NCBI GenBank assembly: GCA_001801105.1
Contig: MGWS01000032.1
Coordinates: 30,109 to 94,108 of the forward strand
DNA length: 64,000 nucleotides
Direction of reading: 5' to 3'
Source: Gallionellales bacterium GWA2_60_18
GTDB lineage: Bacteria > Pseudomonadota > Gammaproteobacteria > Burkholderiales > Gallionellaceae
Part shown: positions 8,350-17,468 of the stretch, one piece after another
Position numbering within the stretch: the stretch's first letter is position 1
How the letters are laid out: every line of letters begins with the position of its first letter
Position numbers and translations under genes: made by a program
Notes under the pieces: generated by a model
What the model was told of the DNA's origin: nothing
Databases searched by the model: none
The model's input: only the letters and a program-made list of their open reading frames with translations

Positions 8350-9342
8350 ATGAAAACTCTGGAAATACCCTGCGGCACATCGCCTGCAAGAACGCCGCAA
8401 TGCTGGAGCGTGGTCGAGATCGAAGCGCTGTTCCGCCTGCCGTTCGCCGATCTGATGTACCGCGCGCAGCAGGTGCACCGCGAACATTTCGACCCCAACG
8501 CGCTGCAACTGTCCACTTTGCTGTCGATCAAGACCGGCGGCTGTTCCGAGGATTGCGGTTACTGTTCGCAGTCGTCGGTCAATGCCACCGATGTGCAGAA
8601 CCAGAAGCTGCTGGAGGTGGAGTCCGTGGTCGCCGCCGCGCGCGCCGCGCGCGAAAACGGCGCGACGCGCTTCTGCATGAGCGCGGCCTGGCGTGAACCG
8701 TGCGACCGCGATCTGGTGAATGTCGCGCAGATGGTGCGCGAGGTGCGTGCGTTGGGTATGGAGACCTGCGCCACGCTGGGTATGCTGAGCGAGGAGCATG
8801 CCGCGCAGCTGCGCGAGGCCGGGCTGGATTACTACAACCATAACCTCGACACCGCGCCGGAACTCTACGGCGAAATCATCACCACGCGCACCTATCAGGA
8901 CCGGCTGGATACGCTGGAGCATGTGCGCAAGGCGGGCATCAACGTGTGCAGCGGCGGCATCGTCGGGCTGGGCGAGAACCTGACCCAGCGCGCCGCCCTG
9001 ATCGCGCAATTGGCCAACCTCGATCCCTATCCGGACAGCGTGCCGATCAACAATCTGGTGAAGATCGAAGGCACGCCGCTGGCGGAGGCCGCCGATCTCG
9101 ATCCGCTCGACTTCGTGCGCACCATCGCAGCGGCGCGTATCACCATGCCGAAGGCTTTCGTGCGGCTCTCCGCCGGTCGCGAGCAGATGAGCGAGGCGGT
9201 GCAGACGCTGTGCTTTCTCGCCGGGGCGAATTCCATCTTCTATGGCGAGCAACTGCTTACCACCGCCAATCCCGAGATCGAGCGCGACCGTGTGCTGATG
9301 GGCAAGCTGGGGATGTATCCGCTGGCAGAAAATTCGATGTAG
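8350..9342 (+). CDS. bioB: biotin synthase
   Basis: Radical-SAM enzyme inserting sulfur into dethiobiotin, the last step of biotin synthesis. The 330-residue product carries the radical-SAM cluster motif C-x3-C-x2-C (Cys65, Cys69, Cys72 in [12 protein letters not shown]). It also has the conserved stretches [23 protein letters not shown] and the [12 protein letters not shown] segment near the C-terminus, all typical of BioB. It heads the biotin operon bioB-bioF-bioH-bioC-bioD. Length and motifs match the family. Confidence 0.97.
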   Translation: MKTLEIPCGTSPARTPQCWSVVEIEALFRLPFADLMYRAQQVHREHFDPNALQLSTLLSIKTGGCSEDCGYCSQSSVNATDVQNQKLLEVESVVAAARAARENGATRFCMSAAWREPCDRDLVNVAQMVREVRALGMETCATLGMLSEEHAAQLREAGLDYYNHNLDTAPELYGEIITTRTYQDRLDTLEHVRKAGINVCSGGIVGLGENLTQRAALIAQLANLDPYPDSVPINNLVKIEGTPLAEAADLDPLDFVRTIAAARITMPKAFVRLSAGREQMSEAVQTLCFLAGANSIFYGEQLLTTANPEIERDRVLMGKLGMYPLAENSM

Positions 9343-9344
9343 GA

Positions 9345-9418
9345 TGGGTTGAGCGCAGCGATACCCATCAATCGGGAAGATCGGATGCACGTTGTTGGGT
9401 ATCGCTGCGCTCAACCCA
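9345..9418. repeat. perfect 23-bp inverted repeat between bioB and bioF
   Basis: Arms 9345-9367 (TGGGTTGAGCGCAGCGATAC...) and 9396-9418 are perfectly complementary with a 28-nt loop. The repeat starts 2 bp after the bioB stop. It adds a spurious in-frame extension upstream of bioF. As RNA it could stabilise the bioB mRNA end or uncouple the two genes. Confidence 0.88.
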
Positions 9419-9432
9419 ACCTACCAAAACTG

Positions 9433-10653
9433 ATGCCATTCACCCAACTACAAGCTGATCTCGATGCCCGTGCCGCGCAGGGGTTGCTGCGCGTGCGGCG
9501 CACGCTCGAAAGTCCGCAGTCGCCGCACATCGCGGTGGACGGCAGGGAATATCTTTCGTTCAGCAGCAACGATTATCTCGGCCTAGCCAATCATCCGCAG
9601 CTCGTCGCCGCATTGCAGGAAGGTGCGCGGCTATGGGGCGTCGGCGCGGGTGCGGCGCATCTGGTGAGCGGGCATTTTGCGCCGCACGAAGAACTCGAAC
9701 GACGGCTTGCCGCCTTTGTCGACAAGCCCGCCGCGCTGTTGTTTTCCACCGGCTATATGGCCAATCTTGGCGTGGTGCAGGCGCTGGTCGGCAAGGGCGA
9801 CACGGTATTCGCCGACAAGCTCAACCACGCTTCGCTCAACGATGCGATGCAGCTGTCGCGCGCCGCGATCAAGCGCTATCGTCATGGCGATATGGCGCAG
9901 CTCGCCGCATTGCTGGAGCAGACGATCAGCGGGCGCAAGCTCATCATCACCGACGCGGTATTCAGTATGGACGGCGATCTTGCGCCGCTGCCGGAACTGC
10001 TGGCGCTGGCCGAGAAATACGATGCTTGGCTGTATGTGGACGACGCGCATGGCTTCGGCGTGCTGGGCGAGCAGGGGCGCGGTTCACTGTTTGTTGACGA
10101 GACACAAATCAGCTTTGCTTGTAGGAGCGGCGGCAGCCGCGATGGAAATATCGCGGCTGCCGCCGCTCCTACCTCGCCGCGCACCATTTATATGGCGACA
10201 CTGGGCAAGGCCGCCGGGGTGTCCGGCGCGTTCGTCGCGGCAGAGCAGGTGGTGATCGACACCCTCGTCAATCACGCGCACAGCCATGTCTACACCACCG
10301 CCGCGCCGCCCGCGCTGGCCTGTGCGTTGCGGGAAAGCCTGCGCCTGATCGAACAGGGCGACGCCTTGCGCGCGCACCTGAACCGGCTCATCGCCAAGCT
10401 GCGCGCGGGCCTGGGCGATCTGCCGTGGCGGCTGATGCCGTCTGACACCGCCATCCAGCCGCTGCTGATTGGTGACAACCAGCAGGCATTGCGCTTGAGC
10501 GAAGGGTTGCGCGAGCGCGGCATCTGGGTCGCGGCAATCCGTCCGCCGACCGTGCCGCAGTGTACGGCGCGGTTGCGCATTACGCTATCCGCCGCGCATA
10601 GCGAGGCGGATGTAGTTAGCCTCGTCGAGGCATTGCATGAGCTTGCACGTTGA
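9433..10653 (+). CDS. bioF: 8-amino-7-oxononanoate synthase with an in-frame palindromic insertion
   Basis: PLP enzyme condensing pimeloyl-ACP (or -CoA) with alanine. Start chosen at ATG 9433 (MPFTQLQADLD), because the upstream codons lie in the palindromic repeat. At 406 residues it is about 20 longer than the well-studied E. coli enzyme (384). The family motifs are intact: SSNDYLGLA, DDAHGFGVLGEQGRG and the PLP lysine K259 in TLGKAAGVSGAF. Residues about 230-247 (CRSGGSRDGNIAAAAAPT) have no counterpart in the family and are encoded by a perfect 50-bp palindrome at 10122-10171. They sit between the DDAHG strand and the PLP lysine, probably as a surface loop. The 3' end overlaps bioH by 17 bp. 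Confidence 0.95.
   Translation: MPFTQLQADLDARAAQGLLRVRRTLESPQSPHIAVDGREYLSFSSNDYLGLANHPQLVAALQEGARLWGVGAGAAHLVSGHFAPHEELERRLAAFVDKPAALLFSTGYMANLGVVQALVGKGDTVFADKLNHASLNDAMQLSRAAIKRYRHGDMAQLAALLEQTISGRKLIITDAVFSMDGDLAPLPELLALAEKYDAWLYVDDAHGFGVLGEQGRGSLFVDETQISFACRSGGSRDGNIAAAAAPTSPRTIYMATLGKAAGVSGAFVAAEQVVIDTLVNHAHSHVYTTAAPPALACALRESLRLIEQGDALRAHLNRLIAKLRAGLGDLPWRLMPSDTAIQPLLIGDNQQALRLSEGLRERGIWVAAIRPPTVPQCTARLRITLSAAHSEADVVSLVEALHELAR
10122..10171. repeat. palindromic element inside the bioF coding sequence
   Basis: Perfect 22-bp inverted repeat (TAGGAGCGGCGGCAGCCGCG.. at 10122-10143, complement at 10150-10171) with a 6-nt loop. The same GTAGGAGCG..CGCTCCTAC ends recur in intergenic copies at 11422-11490 and 14382-14427. 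In bioF it is read through in frame as about 17 residues. Confidence 0.95.
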
Positions 10654-11425
10654 TAGTTTCGGCAGCGGCGCACCGCTGCTGCTGATCCACGGCTGGGGCA
10701 TGCACGGCGGCATGTGGGGCGAGGCCGCCGCGCAGCTGGCGCGGAATTTTCGTGTGCATTGCGTCGATCTGCCGGGGCATGGACGTAGTGCGGGGAGTGG
10801 TCAGTGGGGAGTAGAGCGTGGGGAGGGGGCGCTGGATGGAATCGTCGGGATGTTGTCCGCGCAATTTTCCGAACCGCTCACCGTCTGCGGCTGGTCGCTG
10901 GGCGGCATCATCGCGCAGCGCTGGGCGGCGCTGGAACCGCACAAGGTCAGGCGTCTCGTGCTGGTGGCGAGCACGCCGTGTTTCGTGCGCCGTCCCGGCT
11001 GGGAATGCGCGATGGCGGAGGAGGACCTGCGGCAGTTCGCCGCAGCGCTGGAGCAGGATCATGCCGCCACCCTGCGCCGCTTCCTCGCGCTGCAACTGCG
11101 CGGCAGCGCGAACGAGCGCGAGTTGCTGGCGGAGTTGCGCGAGCGCCTGTTCAGCCGCGGCGAACCCGGCATGGCCGCGTTGCGCGCCGGGTTGGAGATA
11201 TTGCGCGATACTGACCTGCGTGCGGTGCTGCCGCAGATCGGCCAGCCTGCGCTGGTGATCGCGGGTGGACGCGACAGACTCACGCCGCCGCAAGCGTCGC
11301 GTCATCTGGCGCAGGCCATGCCGGATGCGCGCCTGATCGAGATCGAAGGCGCGGCGCATGCGCCGTTCCTGTCGCATCCGGACGAGTTCGTGAAACAGGT
11401 CGCGGTCTTTATCGAAGAGAGGTAG
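10637..11425 (+). CDS. bioH: pimeloyl-ACP methyl ester carboxylesterase
   Basis: Alpha/beta hydrolase that removes the methyl group from pimeloyl-ACP methyl ester, ending the BioC-BioH pathway. The catalytic triad is visible: Ser87 in GWSLGG, Asp213 in GGRDRLTP and His241 in GAAHAPF; the oxyanion HGWGMHGGMW is also present. The segment at residues 52-66 (AGSGQWGVERGEGAL), encoded by a G-rich repetitive run, is several residues longer than in E. coli BioH and may be another small insertion. The gene overlaps bioF by 17 bp. Its TAG stop (11423-11425) is supplied by a palindromic repeat. Confidence 0.93.
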   Translation: MSLHVDSFGSGAPLLLIHGWGMHGGMWGEAAAQLARNFRVHCVDLPGHGRSAGSGQWGVERGEGALDGIVGMLSAQFSEPLTVCGWSLGGIIAQRWAALEPHKVRRLVLVASTPCFVRRPGWECAMAEEDLRQFAAALEQDHAATLRRFLALQLRGSANERELLAELRERLFSRGEPGMAALRAGLEILRDTDLRAVLPQIGQPALVIAGGRDRLTPPQASRHLAQAMPDARLIEIEGAAHAPFLSHPDEFVKQVAVFIEER

Positions 11426-11490
11426 GAGCGGCGGCAGCCGCGAAAAGTTCGGTAGCTCGCCGGAAGTCTCACGCCTTCCGGCGCTCCTAC
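11422..11490. repeat. palindromic repeat of the bioF-insert family
   Basis: Outer arms GTAGGAGCG (11422-11430) and CGCTCCTAC (11482-11490) enclose a second hairpin (CGCCGGAAG 11458-11466 with CTTCCGGCG 11474-11482). The left arm begins with the bioH stop codon. Its left half is nearly the same as the palindrome inside bioF. Confidence 0.88.
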
Positions 11491-11519
11491 GATTAGTGTA
11501 TTGAAAACGGTTTTGCAGA

Positions 11520-12389
11520 ATGAACGAATTTGAAATAGATAAACATGAGGTGCGCCGCGCCTTCAGCCGTGCGGCGGCGGATTACGATGCCGCGGCGGTG
11601 TTGCAGCGCGAGGTGTGCGCGCGCATGCTGGAGCGGCTCGATTATGTGAAACTGCAACCGGCGCGCATCCTCGATGCGGGTTGCGGGACCGGCTGGGGCG
11701 CACGCCAGTTGGCACAGCGCTATCCGGCGGCGCGCGTGGTCGCGCTGGATATCGCCATCGGCATGTTGCATGCGGCGCGCAGCCATGCCGGCTGGCGGCA
11801 ACGCTGGTTCGGCGGCGCGGGGCCGGTGCAGCTCTGCGGCGACATCGAGGCGCTGCCGCTGGCGGCGGACAGCGTGGAGATGGTATGGTCGAACCTGGCG
11901 CTGCAATGGTGCAACGATCTGCCGGCGGCCTTCGCCGGGCTGCATCGCGTGCTGAAGACGGAGGGCATGCTGATGTTCAGCAGCTTCGGGCCGGATACGC
12001 TGAAGGAGTTGCGTCAGGCGTTCCACGGCGTGGACGGCTACAATCACCTGAACCGCTTCGCCGACATGCACGATGTCGGCGACATGCTGATGCAGGCCGG
12101 GTTCGCGGAGCCGGTGATGGATATGGAATACATGACGCTGACTTATGATGATGTGCGCGGAGTGCTGGACGACCTGAAGCGTATCGGCGCGCATAACGCC
12201 ACCGCCGGGCGCAGCCAGGGGCTGACGGGCAAGGCGAAGTGGGCGCACATGCTGGAGAACTACGAACGCCTGCGCCGCGACGGCAAGCTTCCGGCCACCT
12301 ACGAGGTGGTGTACGGTCATGCGTGGAAGCCGCAACCGCGCGTCGCGCAGGATGGCGCGGGAATCATACGGACGCCTTTCAAGCTATGA
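11520..12389 (+). CDS. bioC: malonyl-ACP O-methyltransferase
   Basis: SAM-dependent methyltransferase that caps malonyl-ACP to start pimelate synthesis through the fatty acid cycle. The 289-residue product has the SAM-binding motif I ILDAGCGTGWGARQL (about residues 50-64), the acidic end of the second strand (VVALDIAIGML), and the FSSFGPDTLKELRQAF stretch characteristic of BioC. The stop overlaps the bioD start by 4 bp (ATGA), indicating translational coupling. Confidence 0.94.
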   Translation: MNEFEIDKHEVRRAFSRAAADYDAAAVLQREVCARMLERLDYVKLQPARILDAGCGTGWGARQLAQRYPAARVVALDIAIGMLHAARSHAGWRQRWFGGAGPVQLCGDIEALPLAADSVEMVWSNLALQWCNDLPAAFAGLHRVLKTEGMLMFSSFGPDTLKELRQAFHGVDGYNHLNRFADMHDVGDMLMQAGFAEPVMDMEYMTLTYDDVRGVLDDLKRIGAHNATAGRSQGLTGKAKWAHMLENYERLRRDGKLPATYEVVYGHAWKPQPRVAQDGAGIIRTPFKL

Positions 12390-13090
12390 GCTATTTCATC
12401 ACCGGCACTGATACCGGCGTCGGCAAGACGCTGGTTTCCTGCGCGCTACTGCAAGCCTTCGCCGCGCGGGGCAAGCATGTGGTCGGCATGAAGCCGGTAG
12501 CAGCGGGTTGCGGCGAGGATGAGCAGCACGAGGATGTGCGCCATCTGCGCGCCGCCGGCAACGTGCAGGCGGCACGCGGACAGATCAACCAGTATTGCTT
12601 CCAGCGCGCGGTTGCGCCGCATCTGGCAGCGCAGTTTGTCGGCGTCGCGATCGATTTCGGGCGCATCGCGACTTCGCTGGCGGAACTGGAGAGCGTGGCC
12701 GATGTGGTGATCGTGGAAGGCGCGGGCGGCTTCCGCGTGCCGCTCAACACGAAACAGGACAGCGCGGACCTGCAGGTAGAGTTGGGGCTGCCGATCATCC
12801 TCGTGGTGGGGATGCGGCTGGGCTGCCTGAACCACGCGCTGCTCACCGTGGAAGCGATCATGGCGCGCGGCCTGACGCTGGCCGGCTGGGTGGCGAACCG
12901 GGTGGACGCCGACATGGCGATGCCGCAGGAGAACATCGCGGCGCTGCGCCAGCGCATCGCCGCGCCGCTGCTGGGCGTGATCCCGTATCTGGCGCAGCCG
13001 GATGCGGGCGCGGCGGCGGTGCATCTGGATGTGGGTCTGCTGGCGTCGGAACGGGATAAGTCCGAAGTATCCGGAGACCTGGCGGAATGA
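12386..13090 (+). CDS. bioD: dethiobiotin synthetase
   Basis: ATP-dependent carboxylase forming the ureido ring of dethiobiotin from diaminopelargonate. Start at ATG 12386, coupled by an ATGA overlap to bioC; 234 residues. The N-terminal P-loop GTDTGVGKT (residues 6-14), the substrate motif KPVAAGC and the VEGAGGFRVPL segment are all present. It is the last biotin gene; bioA, which makes its substrate, is not in the window. The stop overlaps the next gene by 4 bp. Confidence 0.95.
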   Translation: MSYFITGTDTGVGKTLVSCALLQAFAARGKHVVGMKPVAAGCGEDEQHEDVRHLRAAGNVQAARGQINQYCFQRAVAPHLAAQFVGVAIDFGRIATSLAELESVADVVIVEGAGGFRVPLNTKQDSADLQVELGLPIILVVGMRLGCLNHALLTVEAIMARGLTLAGWVANRVDADMAMPQENIAALRQRIAAPLLGVIPYLAQPDAGAAAVHLDVGLLASERDKSEVSGDLAE

Positions 13091-13797
13091 TCGAGTTCAG
13101 CCTTGCAGCGGTATTCCTGGTCGGGCTGCTCGGCGGCGTGCATTGCCTCGGCATGTGCGGCAGCATCGTCGGCATCCTGACCGCGCAACTGCCGCAAGGG
13201 AAGGCCCACTGGCCGTTCCATCTCGCCTATAACGCCGGGCGGTTGGCGAGCTACGCGGCGGCGGGTGCGCTGGTCGGCGCGCTCGGGCAGACCGGCCTGT
13301 TGCTGCGCGACAGCGTGCCGGTGCAGCATCTGCTGTTCGCGCTGTCCAGTCTGATGCTGATCGCGCTGGGGCTGTATCTCGCCGGCCTGTGGGGCGCGGT
13401 GCGCCGTATCGAGCTGGCCGGCGGCGTGTTGTGGCGGCGCATCCAGCCGCTCACGCGGCGCCTGTTCCCGGTCGCTACGCCGTTGCGCGCCGGGCTGCTC
13501 GGTATGGCATGGGGCTGGCTGCCGTGCGGGCTGGTATACAGCGTGCTGGTGACGGCGCTGGCCAGCGGCAGTGCGCCGGGCGGCGCGCTGGTGATGCTGG
13601 CGTTCGGGCTGGGGACGCTGCCCAACCTGCTGGCGATCGGGCTGTTCTGGGACAGCATCAAGCGCCATGTGCAGTCGCCGCGCGTGCGGCTGGCGGCGGG
13701 CTTGCTGGTGGCAGGATTCGGTGTGTACGGGTTGGTCAAGGTGGGCTATACCTTTGCAACTTATGGATGGGCGGGAGCGTGTCATGTGGCTGCGTAA
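13087..13797 (+). CDS. sulfite exporter TauE/SafE family membrane protein
   Basis: 236-residue polytopic membrane protein of the COG2836 type, with about six hydrophobic segments. It carries the signature GGVHCLGMCG near residues 16-25 and a second Cys in WGWLPCGLVYS. Paired Cys in this arrangement recall the DsbD/CcdA-like superfamily that passes electrons or metals across the membrane. Homologues are often encoded near cytochrome oxidase or copper genes, and a SCO gene follows here (overlap 14 bp). A role in cytochrome oxidase metal or thiol supply is therefore inferred; sulfite export is not demonstrated by the sequence. Confidence 0.8.
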   Translation: MIEFSLAAVFLVGLLGGVHCLGMCGSIVGILTAQLPQGKAHWPFHLAYNAGRLASYAAAGALVGALGQTGLLLRDSVPVQHLLFALSSLMLIALGLYLAGLWGAVRRIELAGGVLWRRIQPLTRRLFPVATPLRAGLLGMAWGWLPCGLVYSVLVTALASGSAPGGALVMLAFGLGTLPNLLAIGLFWDSIKRHVQSPRVRLAAGLLVAGFGVYGLVKVGYTFATYGWAGACHVAA

Positions 13798-14368
13798 CTT
13801 TTTTCTATGCATATTGTTCGCGCTGCTTGCTGCGTGCGAGCAGCCGAAGCTGCCTTCCCCGTTCCACGCCAGCGATGTCGCAGCGAAGTTCGCGCAGGCG
13901 GATTTCCGTCTGACCGACCACAACGGCAGGTCGCGCACGCTGGCGGATTTTCGCGGCAAGGCGGTGGTGTTGTTCTTCGGTTATACCCAGTGTCCCGATG
14001 TCTGTCCCACCACGCTGTCCGACCAGGCGCAGGTGATGCGTCTGCTCGGCGGCGATGCCGCACGGGTGCAGGTGCTGTTCGTGACGGTCGATCCGGAGCG
14101 CGATACGCCGGAGCTGCTGGCGCAGTACCTGCCCGTGTTCAACCCGTCGTTCCTCGGGTTGTACGGCGATGCTCAGGCCACCGCGCAGACCGCGCAGGCA
14201 TTTGGCGTGGTCTATCAGAAACAGCCGACCACGTCCGGCTACAGCATGGACCACTCGGCAGGCACGTTCCTGATCGACCCGCAGGGCAAGGTGCGCCTGC
14301 TCGCGCCCTACGGGCAGCGCGCCGAATGGCTGGCCGAGGATATTCGATTGCTGCTGGCTGGGGTATGA
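13784..14368 (+). CDS. SCO1/SenC family copper/thiol lipoprotein
   Basis: Periplasmic, membrane-tethered thioredoxin-fold protein that helps deliver copper to, or reduce, the CuA site of haem-copper oxidases. The start is the ATG at 13784, with GGGAGCG upstream; 194 residues. A lipobox (LLAAC, Cys about 18) follows a short signal. The copper ligands are the CPDVC motif (Cys pair, about residues 70-74) and the distal His in DHSAGTF. It overlaps the upstream membrane protein gene by 14 bp. The cbb3 oxidase of this window has no CuA, so its client is probably another oxidase or it acts in redox defence. Confidence 0.9.
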   Translation: MWLRNFFLCILFALLAACEQPKLPSPFHASDVAAKFAQADFRLTDHNGRSRTLADFRGKAVVLFFGYTQCPDVCPTTLSDQAQVMRLLGGDAARVQVLFVTVDPERDTPELLAQYLPVFNPSFLGLYGDAQATAQTAQAFGVVYQKQPTTSGYSMDHSAGTFLIDPQGKVRLLAPYGQRAEWLAEDIRLLLAGV

Positions 14369-14381
14369 TGGCGCGTGTTTT

Positions 14382-14427
14382 GTAGGGGTAGCCGCGAAAG
14401 ACCTGTCGCGCTTTCCGGCGCTCCTAC
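14382..14427. repeat. palindromic repeat of the bioF-insert family, third copy
   Basis: GTAGGGG (14382-14388) and CGCTCCTAC (14419-14427) flank a GCCGCGAAAG..CTTTCCGGC core. It shares ends and core with the copies at 10122 and 11422. It separates the SCO gene from the response regulator. Confidence 0.75.
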
Positions 14428-14449
14428 GGTGCCAAACAAGGGGGTAGCC

Positions 14450-15115
14450 GTGAAATTTCTGCTGGTGGACGATCATGCGTTGTTCCGCGACGGTCTGCGT
14501 TATATCTTGCAGCAGTTGCCCGAAACCTCCGAGATCATGGAGGCGGGGAATTTTCCTGACGGGCTGAAGCTGGCCGAGCAACATCCGGAGCTGGATCTGG
14601 CGTTGCTGGACCTGAACATGCCCGGCAGCGAGGGGGCGATATCCATCCGCTATTTCCACCAGCGCTATCCGCATATCCCGGTCATGGTGGTGTCCAGCGA
14701 GGAAGACCGCGCCATCATGGAAAAGGTGATGGATTACGGCGCGATGGGTTATGTGTGCAAGAACTCCAGCGCGCAGGTGGTGCTGGGCGCGGTCGGGCTG
14801 GTGCTTTCCGGTGGCCTGTATATCCCGCCGCAGGTCATGCGGCATGGCGGAACTGCCGCCCGGAACGGGGATGGGCAGCTGGATCGGCGCCGGCTGCATA
14901 CCAACGAATACGGCTTGACCGCGCGCCAGATGGACGTGCTCGGGCATCTGGCGGAGGGCTTGTCCAACAAGGAGATCGCCACCGCGATGAACCTTGCCGA
15001 AGGGACGGTCAAGATCCACATCGCCGCCGCCTACCAGATACTGCGTGTGAGCAACCGCATGGAAGCGGTGCGCGTGGCCGAGAAACTCGGCCTGATCGGT
15101 GCCGCGAATGAGTGA
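14450..15115 (+). CDS. NarL/LuxR-type response regulator
   Basis: Two-domain transcription factor, 221 residues from a GTG start at 14450 that has AAGGGGG upstream. The receiver domain (1-120) has the acidic pair LVDDH, the phospho-acceptor Asp in LLDLNMPG (about residue 55) and the conserved Lys in YVCKNS. The C-terminal helix-turn-helix (about 155-215) has the LuxR signature [19 protein letters not shown]. No histidine kinase is adjacent, so it is an orphan regulator here. The stop overlaps ftsK, an unusual coupling. Target genes are unknown. Confidence 0.9.
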   Translation: MKFLLVDDHALFRDGLRYILQQLPETSEIMEAGNFPDGLKLAEQHPELDLALLDLNMPGSEGAISIRYFHQRYPHIPVMVVSSEEDRAIMEKVMDYGAMGYVCKNSSAQVVLGAVGLVLSGGLYIPPQVMRHGGTAARNGDGQLDRRRLHTNEYGLTARQMDVLGHLAEGLSNKEIATAMNLAEGTVKIHIAAAYQILRVSNRMEAVRVAEKLGLIGAANE

Positions 15116-17369
15116 GGCGGGTGAGTTGCCGGGCGGCAAGCTGTTCGTGTTGCTGCGCGAGTCGCGCTGGTTGCTGCTGACCGCGACCGCGCTGTATGCC
15201 GCGCTGGCGCTGTACGGTTACGATCCCGCCGACCCGGCCTGGTCGCACAGCGCCAGCGGCGCGCAGGTCGCCAATCCCGCCGGAGCGGCGGGTGCATGGC
15301 TCGCCGACCTGCTGTTCTACCTGTTCGGCGTGTCCGCATGGTGGTGCGTGGCATTCGTGCTGCAACGCGTGTGGGCGGGCTACCGCGGGCTGAGCAGCGA
15401 CAGCCTGTTCTGCAAACGCACCTTCTGGGTTTCCGTGATCGGTTTCGTGGTGTTGCTGCTCGCCAGCAGCGCGCTGGAGGCGACCCGTCTGTATAAACTC
15501 ACGGCGGTGCTGCCGTTGGCGCCCGGCGGGATGCTGGGCATGGCGCTCGGCGACGCGCTGATGAGCTGGTTCGGCTTCACCGGCGCGACGCTGCTGCTGC
15601 TGGCGCTGATGGCGACCGGCTTCAGCGTGTTCAGCGGCATGTCGTGGCTGCGCTTCGTGGACCGGCTCGGCGAATTGCTGGAGACTTCATGGCGCAGCGC
15701 CTCCATCGCCTGGCAGACACGCCGCGACAAGCGCATCGGCGCACAGGCGATGCACGAGCGCGTCGCCAGCGTGGAAGAGGAGAAGAAGCGCGTCGAGGAA
15801 CATTTGCCGATCCACATCGAGATGCCGGTGACCGAAGTGGCGAGATCGGCGCGGGTGGCCGAGGAGAAACAGGCGCCGCTGTTCGCCGACATGCCGGATT
15901 CGCCATTGCCGCCGCTGCATCTGCTGGACGAGGCGGGGCAACAGGCCGAGGCGGTCTCCGCCGACACGCTGGAATTCACCTCGCGCCTGATCGAGCGCAA
16001 GCTCAAGGACTTCGGCGTGGAGGTCAGGGTGATCGGCGCCTACCCCGGTCCGGTGATCACGCGCTACGAGATCGATCCCGCCGTCGGCGTGAAGGGCAGC
16101 CAGATCGTCAACCTGATGAAAGACCTCGCGCGCGCCTTGTCGGTGGTGAGCATCCGCGTGGTCGAGACCATTCCCGGCAAGTCCTGCATGGCGCTGGAAC
16201 TGCCCAACCCGAAGCGCCAGATGGTGCACCTGTCGGAGATCCTCGGTTCCAAGGTGTATGCCGACATGGCTTCGTCGCTGACCATCGCGATGGGCAAGGA
16301 TATCTCCGGCAAACCGGTGGTGGCCGACCTGACCAAGATGCCGCATGTGCTGGTGGCCGGCACCACCGGCTCGGGCAAGTCGGTGGCGATCAACGCGATG
16401 ATCCTCAGTCTGTTGTACAAGAGCACGCCGCAACAGGTGCGCCTGCTGCTGGTCGATCCCAAGATGCTGGAGCTTTCGATGTACGAGGGCATCCCGCATC
16501 TGCTCTGTCCGGTGGTCACCGACATGCGCCAGGCCGCCGCCGGACTCAACTGGTGCGTGCAGGAGATGGACCGGCGTTACCGCCTGATGTCCGCGCTCGG
16601 CGTGCGCAACATCGCCGGCTACAACCAGAAGCTGCGCGATGCGGTCAAGGCGAAACAGCCGCTGACCAACCCGTTCACGCTGACACCGGAATCGCCCGAG
16701 CCGCTGGAAGAGCTGCCGATGATCGCGGTGTTCATCGACGAACTGGCCGATCTGATGATGGTGGTCGGCAAGAAGGTCGAGGAACTGATCGCGCGCTTGG
16801 CGCAGAAGGCGCGCGCCTCCGGTATCCATCTGGTGCTGGCGACGCAGCGCCCGTCGGTGGACGTGATCACCGGCCTGATCAAGGCCAACGTGCCGACGCG
16901 CGTGGCGTTCCAGGTGTCGTCCCGGATCGATTCGCGCACCATCCTCGACCAGCAGGGCGCGGAAGCCTTGCTGGGGCAGGGCGACATGCTCTATCTGCCG
17001 CCGGGCACCGGTTACCCGCAGCGCGTGCATGGTGCCTTCGTGTCCGATCAGGAGGTGCATCGCGTCGCCGAATACCTCAAGGCGCAGGGCATGCCGAACT
17101 ACATCGAGGGCGTGCTGGAGGCGCCGGAAGAAGCAGGCGAAGGCGGCGAGGGCGCGGCGCTGGATGCCGAGGCCGACCCGCTCTACGACCAGGCGGTGGA
17201 GATCGTGCTGAAGACGCGCCGCCCGTCCATCTCGCTGGTGCAGCGCCACCTGCGCATCGGCTACAACCGCGCCGCGCGCCTGATCGAACAGATGGAAGCG
17301 GCAGGCATCGTGTCGGCCATGCAGAGCAATGGCAACCGCGAAGTGATCGCGCCTGCGAGGCAGGACTGA
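15108..17369 (+). CDS. ftsK: DNA translocase FtsK
   Basis: Septum-bound ATPase that pumps chromosome termini and activates XerCD recombination during division. The start is ATG 15108, overlapping the regulator stop; a GTG at 15099 is an alternative. Of about 753 residues, the first 190 hold about four membrane segments. A short linker is followed by the motor with Walker [15 protein letters not shown] and Walker [12 protein letters not shown]. The C-terminal 65 residues are the winged-helix gamma domain that reads KOPS sites ([20 protein letters not shown]). It is shorter than E. coli FtsK because the linker is short, as in most betaproteobacteria. Confidence 0.97.
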   Translation: MSEAGELPGGKLFVLLRESRWLLLTATALYAALALYGYDPADPAWSHSASGAQVANPAGAAGAWLADLLFYLFGVSAWWCVAFVLQRVWAGYRGLSSDSLFCKRTFWVSVIGFVVLLLASSALEATRLYKLTAVLPLAPGGMLGMALGDALMSWFGFTGATLLLLALMATGFSVFSGMSWLRFVDRLGELLETSWRSASIAWQTRRDKRIGAQAMHERVASVEEEKKRVEEHLPIHIEMPVTEVARSARVAEEKQAPLFADMPDSPLPPLHLLDEAGQQAEAVSADTLEFTSRLIERKLKDFGVEVRVIGAYPGPVITRYEIDPAVGVKGSQIVNLMKDLARALSVVSIRVVETIPGKSCMALELPNPKRQMVHLSEILGSKVYADMASSLTIAMGKDISGKPVVADLTKMPHVLVAGTTGSGKSVAINAMILSLLYKSTPQQVRLLLVDPKMLELSMYEGIPHLLCPVVTDMRQAAAGLNWCVQEMDRRYRLMSALGVRNIAGYNQKLRDAVKAKQPLTNPFTLTPESPEPLEELPMIAVFIDELADLMMVVGKKVEELIARLAQKARASGIHLVLATQRPSVDVITGLIKANVPTRVAFQVSSRIDSRTILDQQGAEALLGQGDMLYLPPGTGYPQRVHGAFVSDQEVHRVAEYLKAQGMPNYIEGVLEAPEEAGEGGEGAALDAEADPLYDQAVEIVLKTRRPSISLVQRHLRIGYNRAARLIEQMEAAGIVSAMQSNGNREVIAPARQD

Positions 17370-17374
17370 GGGTC

Positions 17375-17444
17375 GAGGATTGAGGACTGAGCAGACCCGT
17401 TGCATGCCTTTAATTTAGTCCTCGCCCCTCAGTCTTTAGTCCTT
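17375..17444. repeat. imperfect inverted repeat between ftsK and lolA
   Basis: GAGGATTGAGGACTGAG (17375-17391) is partly complementary to CTCAGTCTTTAGTCCTT (17428-17444). It may serve as a weak terminator or mRNA stabiliser. A stronger relative with a different sequence lies at 56015-56081. Confidence 0.55.
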
Positions 17445-17468
17445 GGCCTTTCTATTCAGAGAAAACCG

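Noticed and set aside
13087..13797. Naming the TauE/SafE-family gene as a sulfite exporter
   Set aside because: The Cys motif and the SCO neighbour point to thiol or metal transfer; the family label alone does not support sulfite export.
15687..17405. A 572-codon minus-strand frame across ftsK, and similar long frames opposite bioD and the Kef antiporter gene (12391-13959, 56134-58014)
   Set aside because: These are GC-rich shadow frames with His/Gln/Arg-biased composition, fully covered by well-identified genes.
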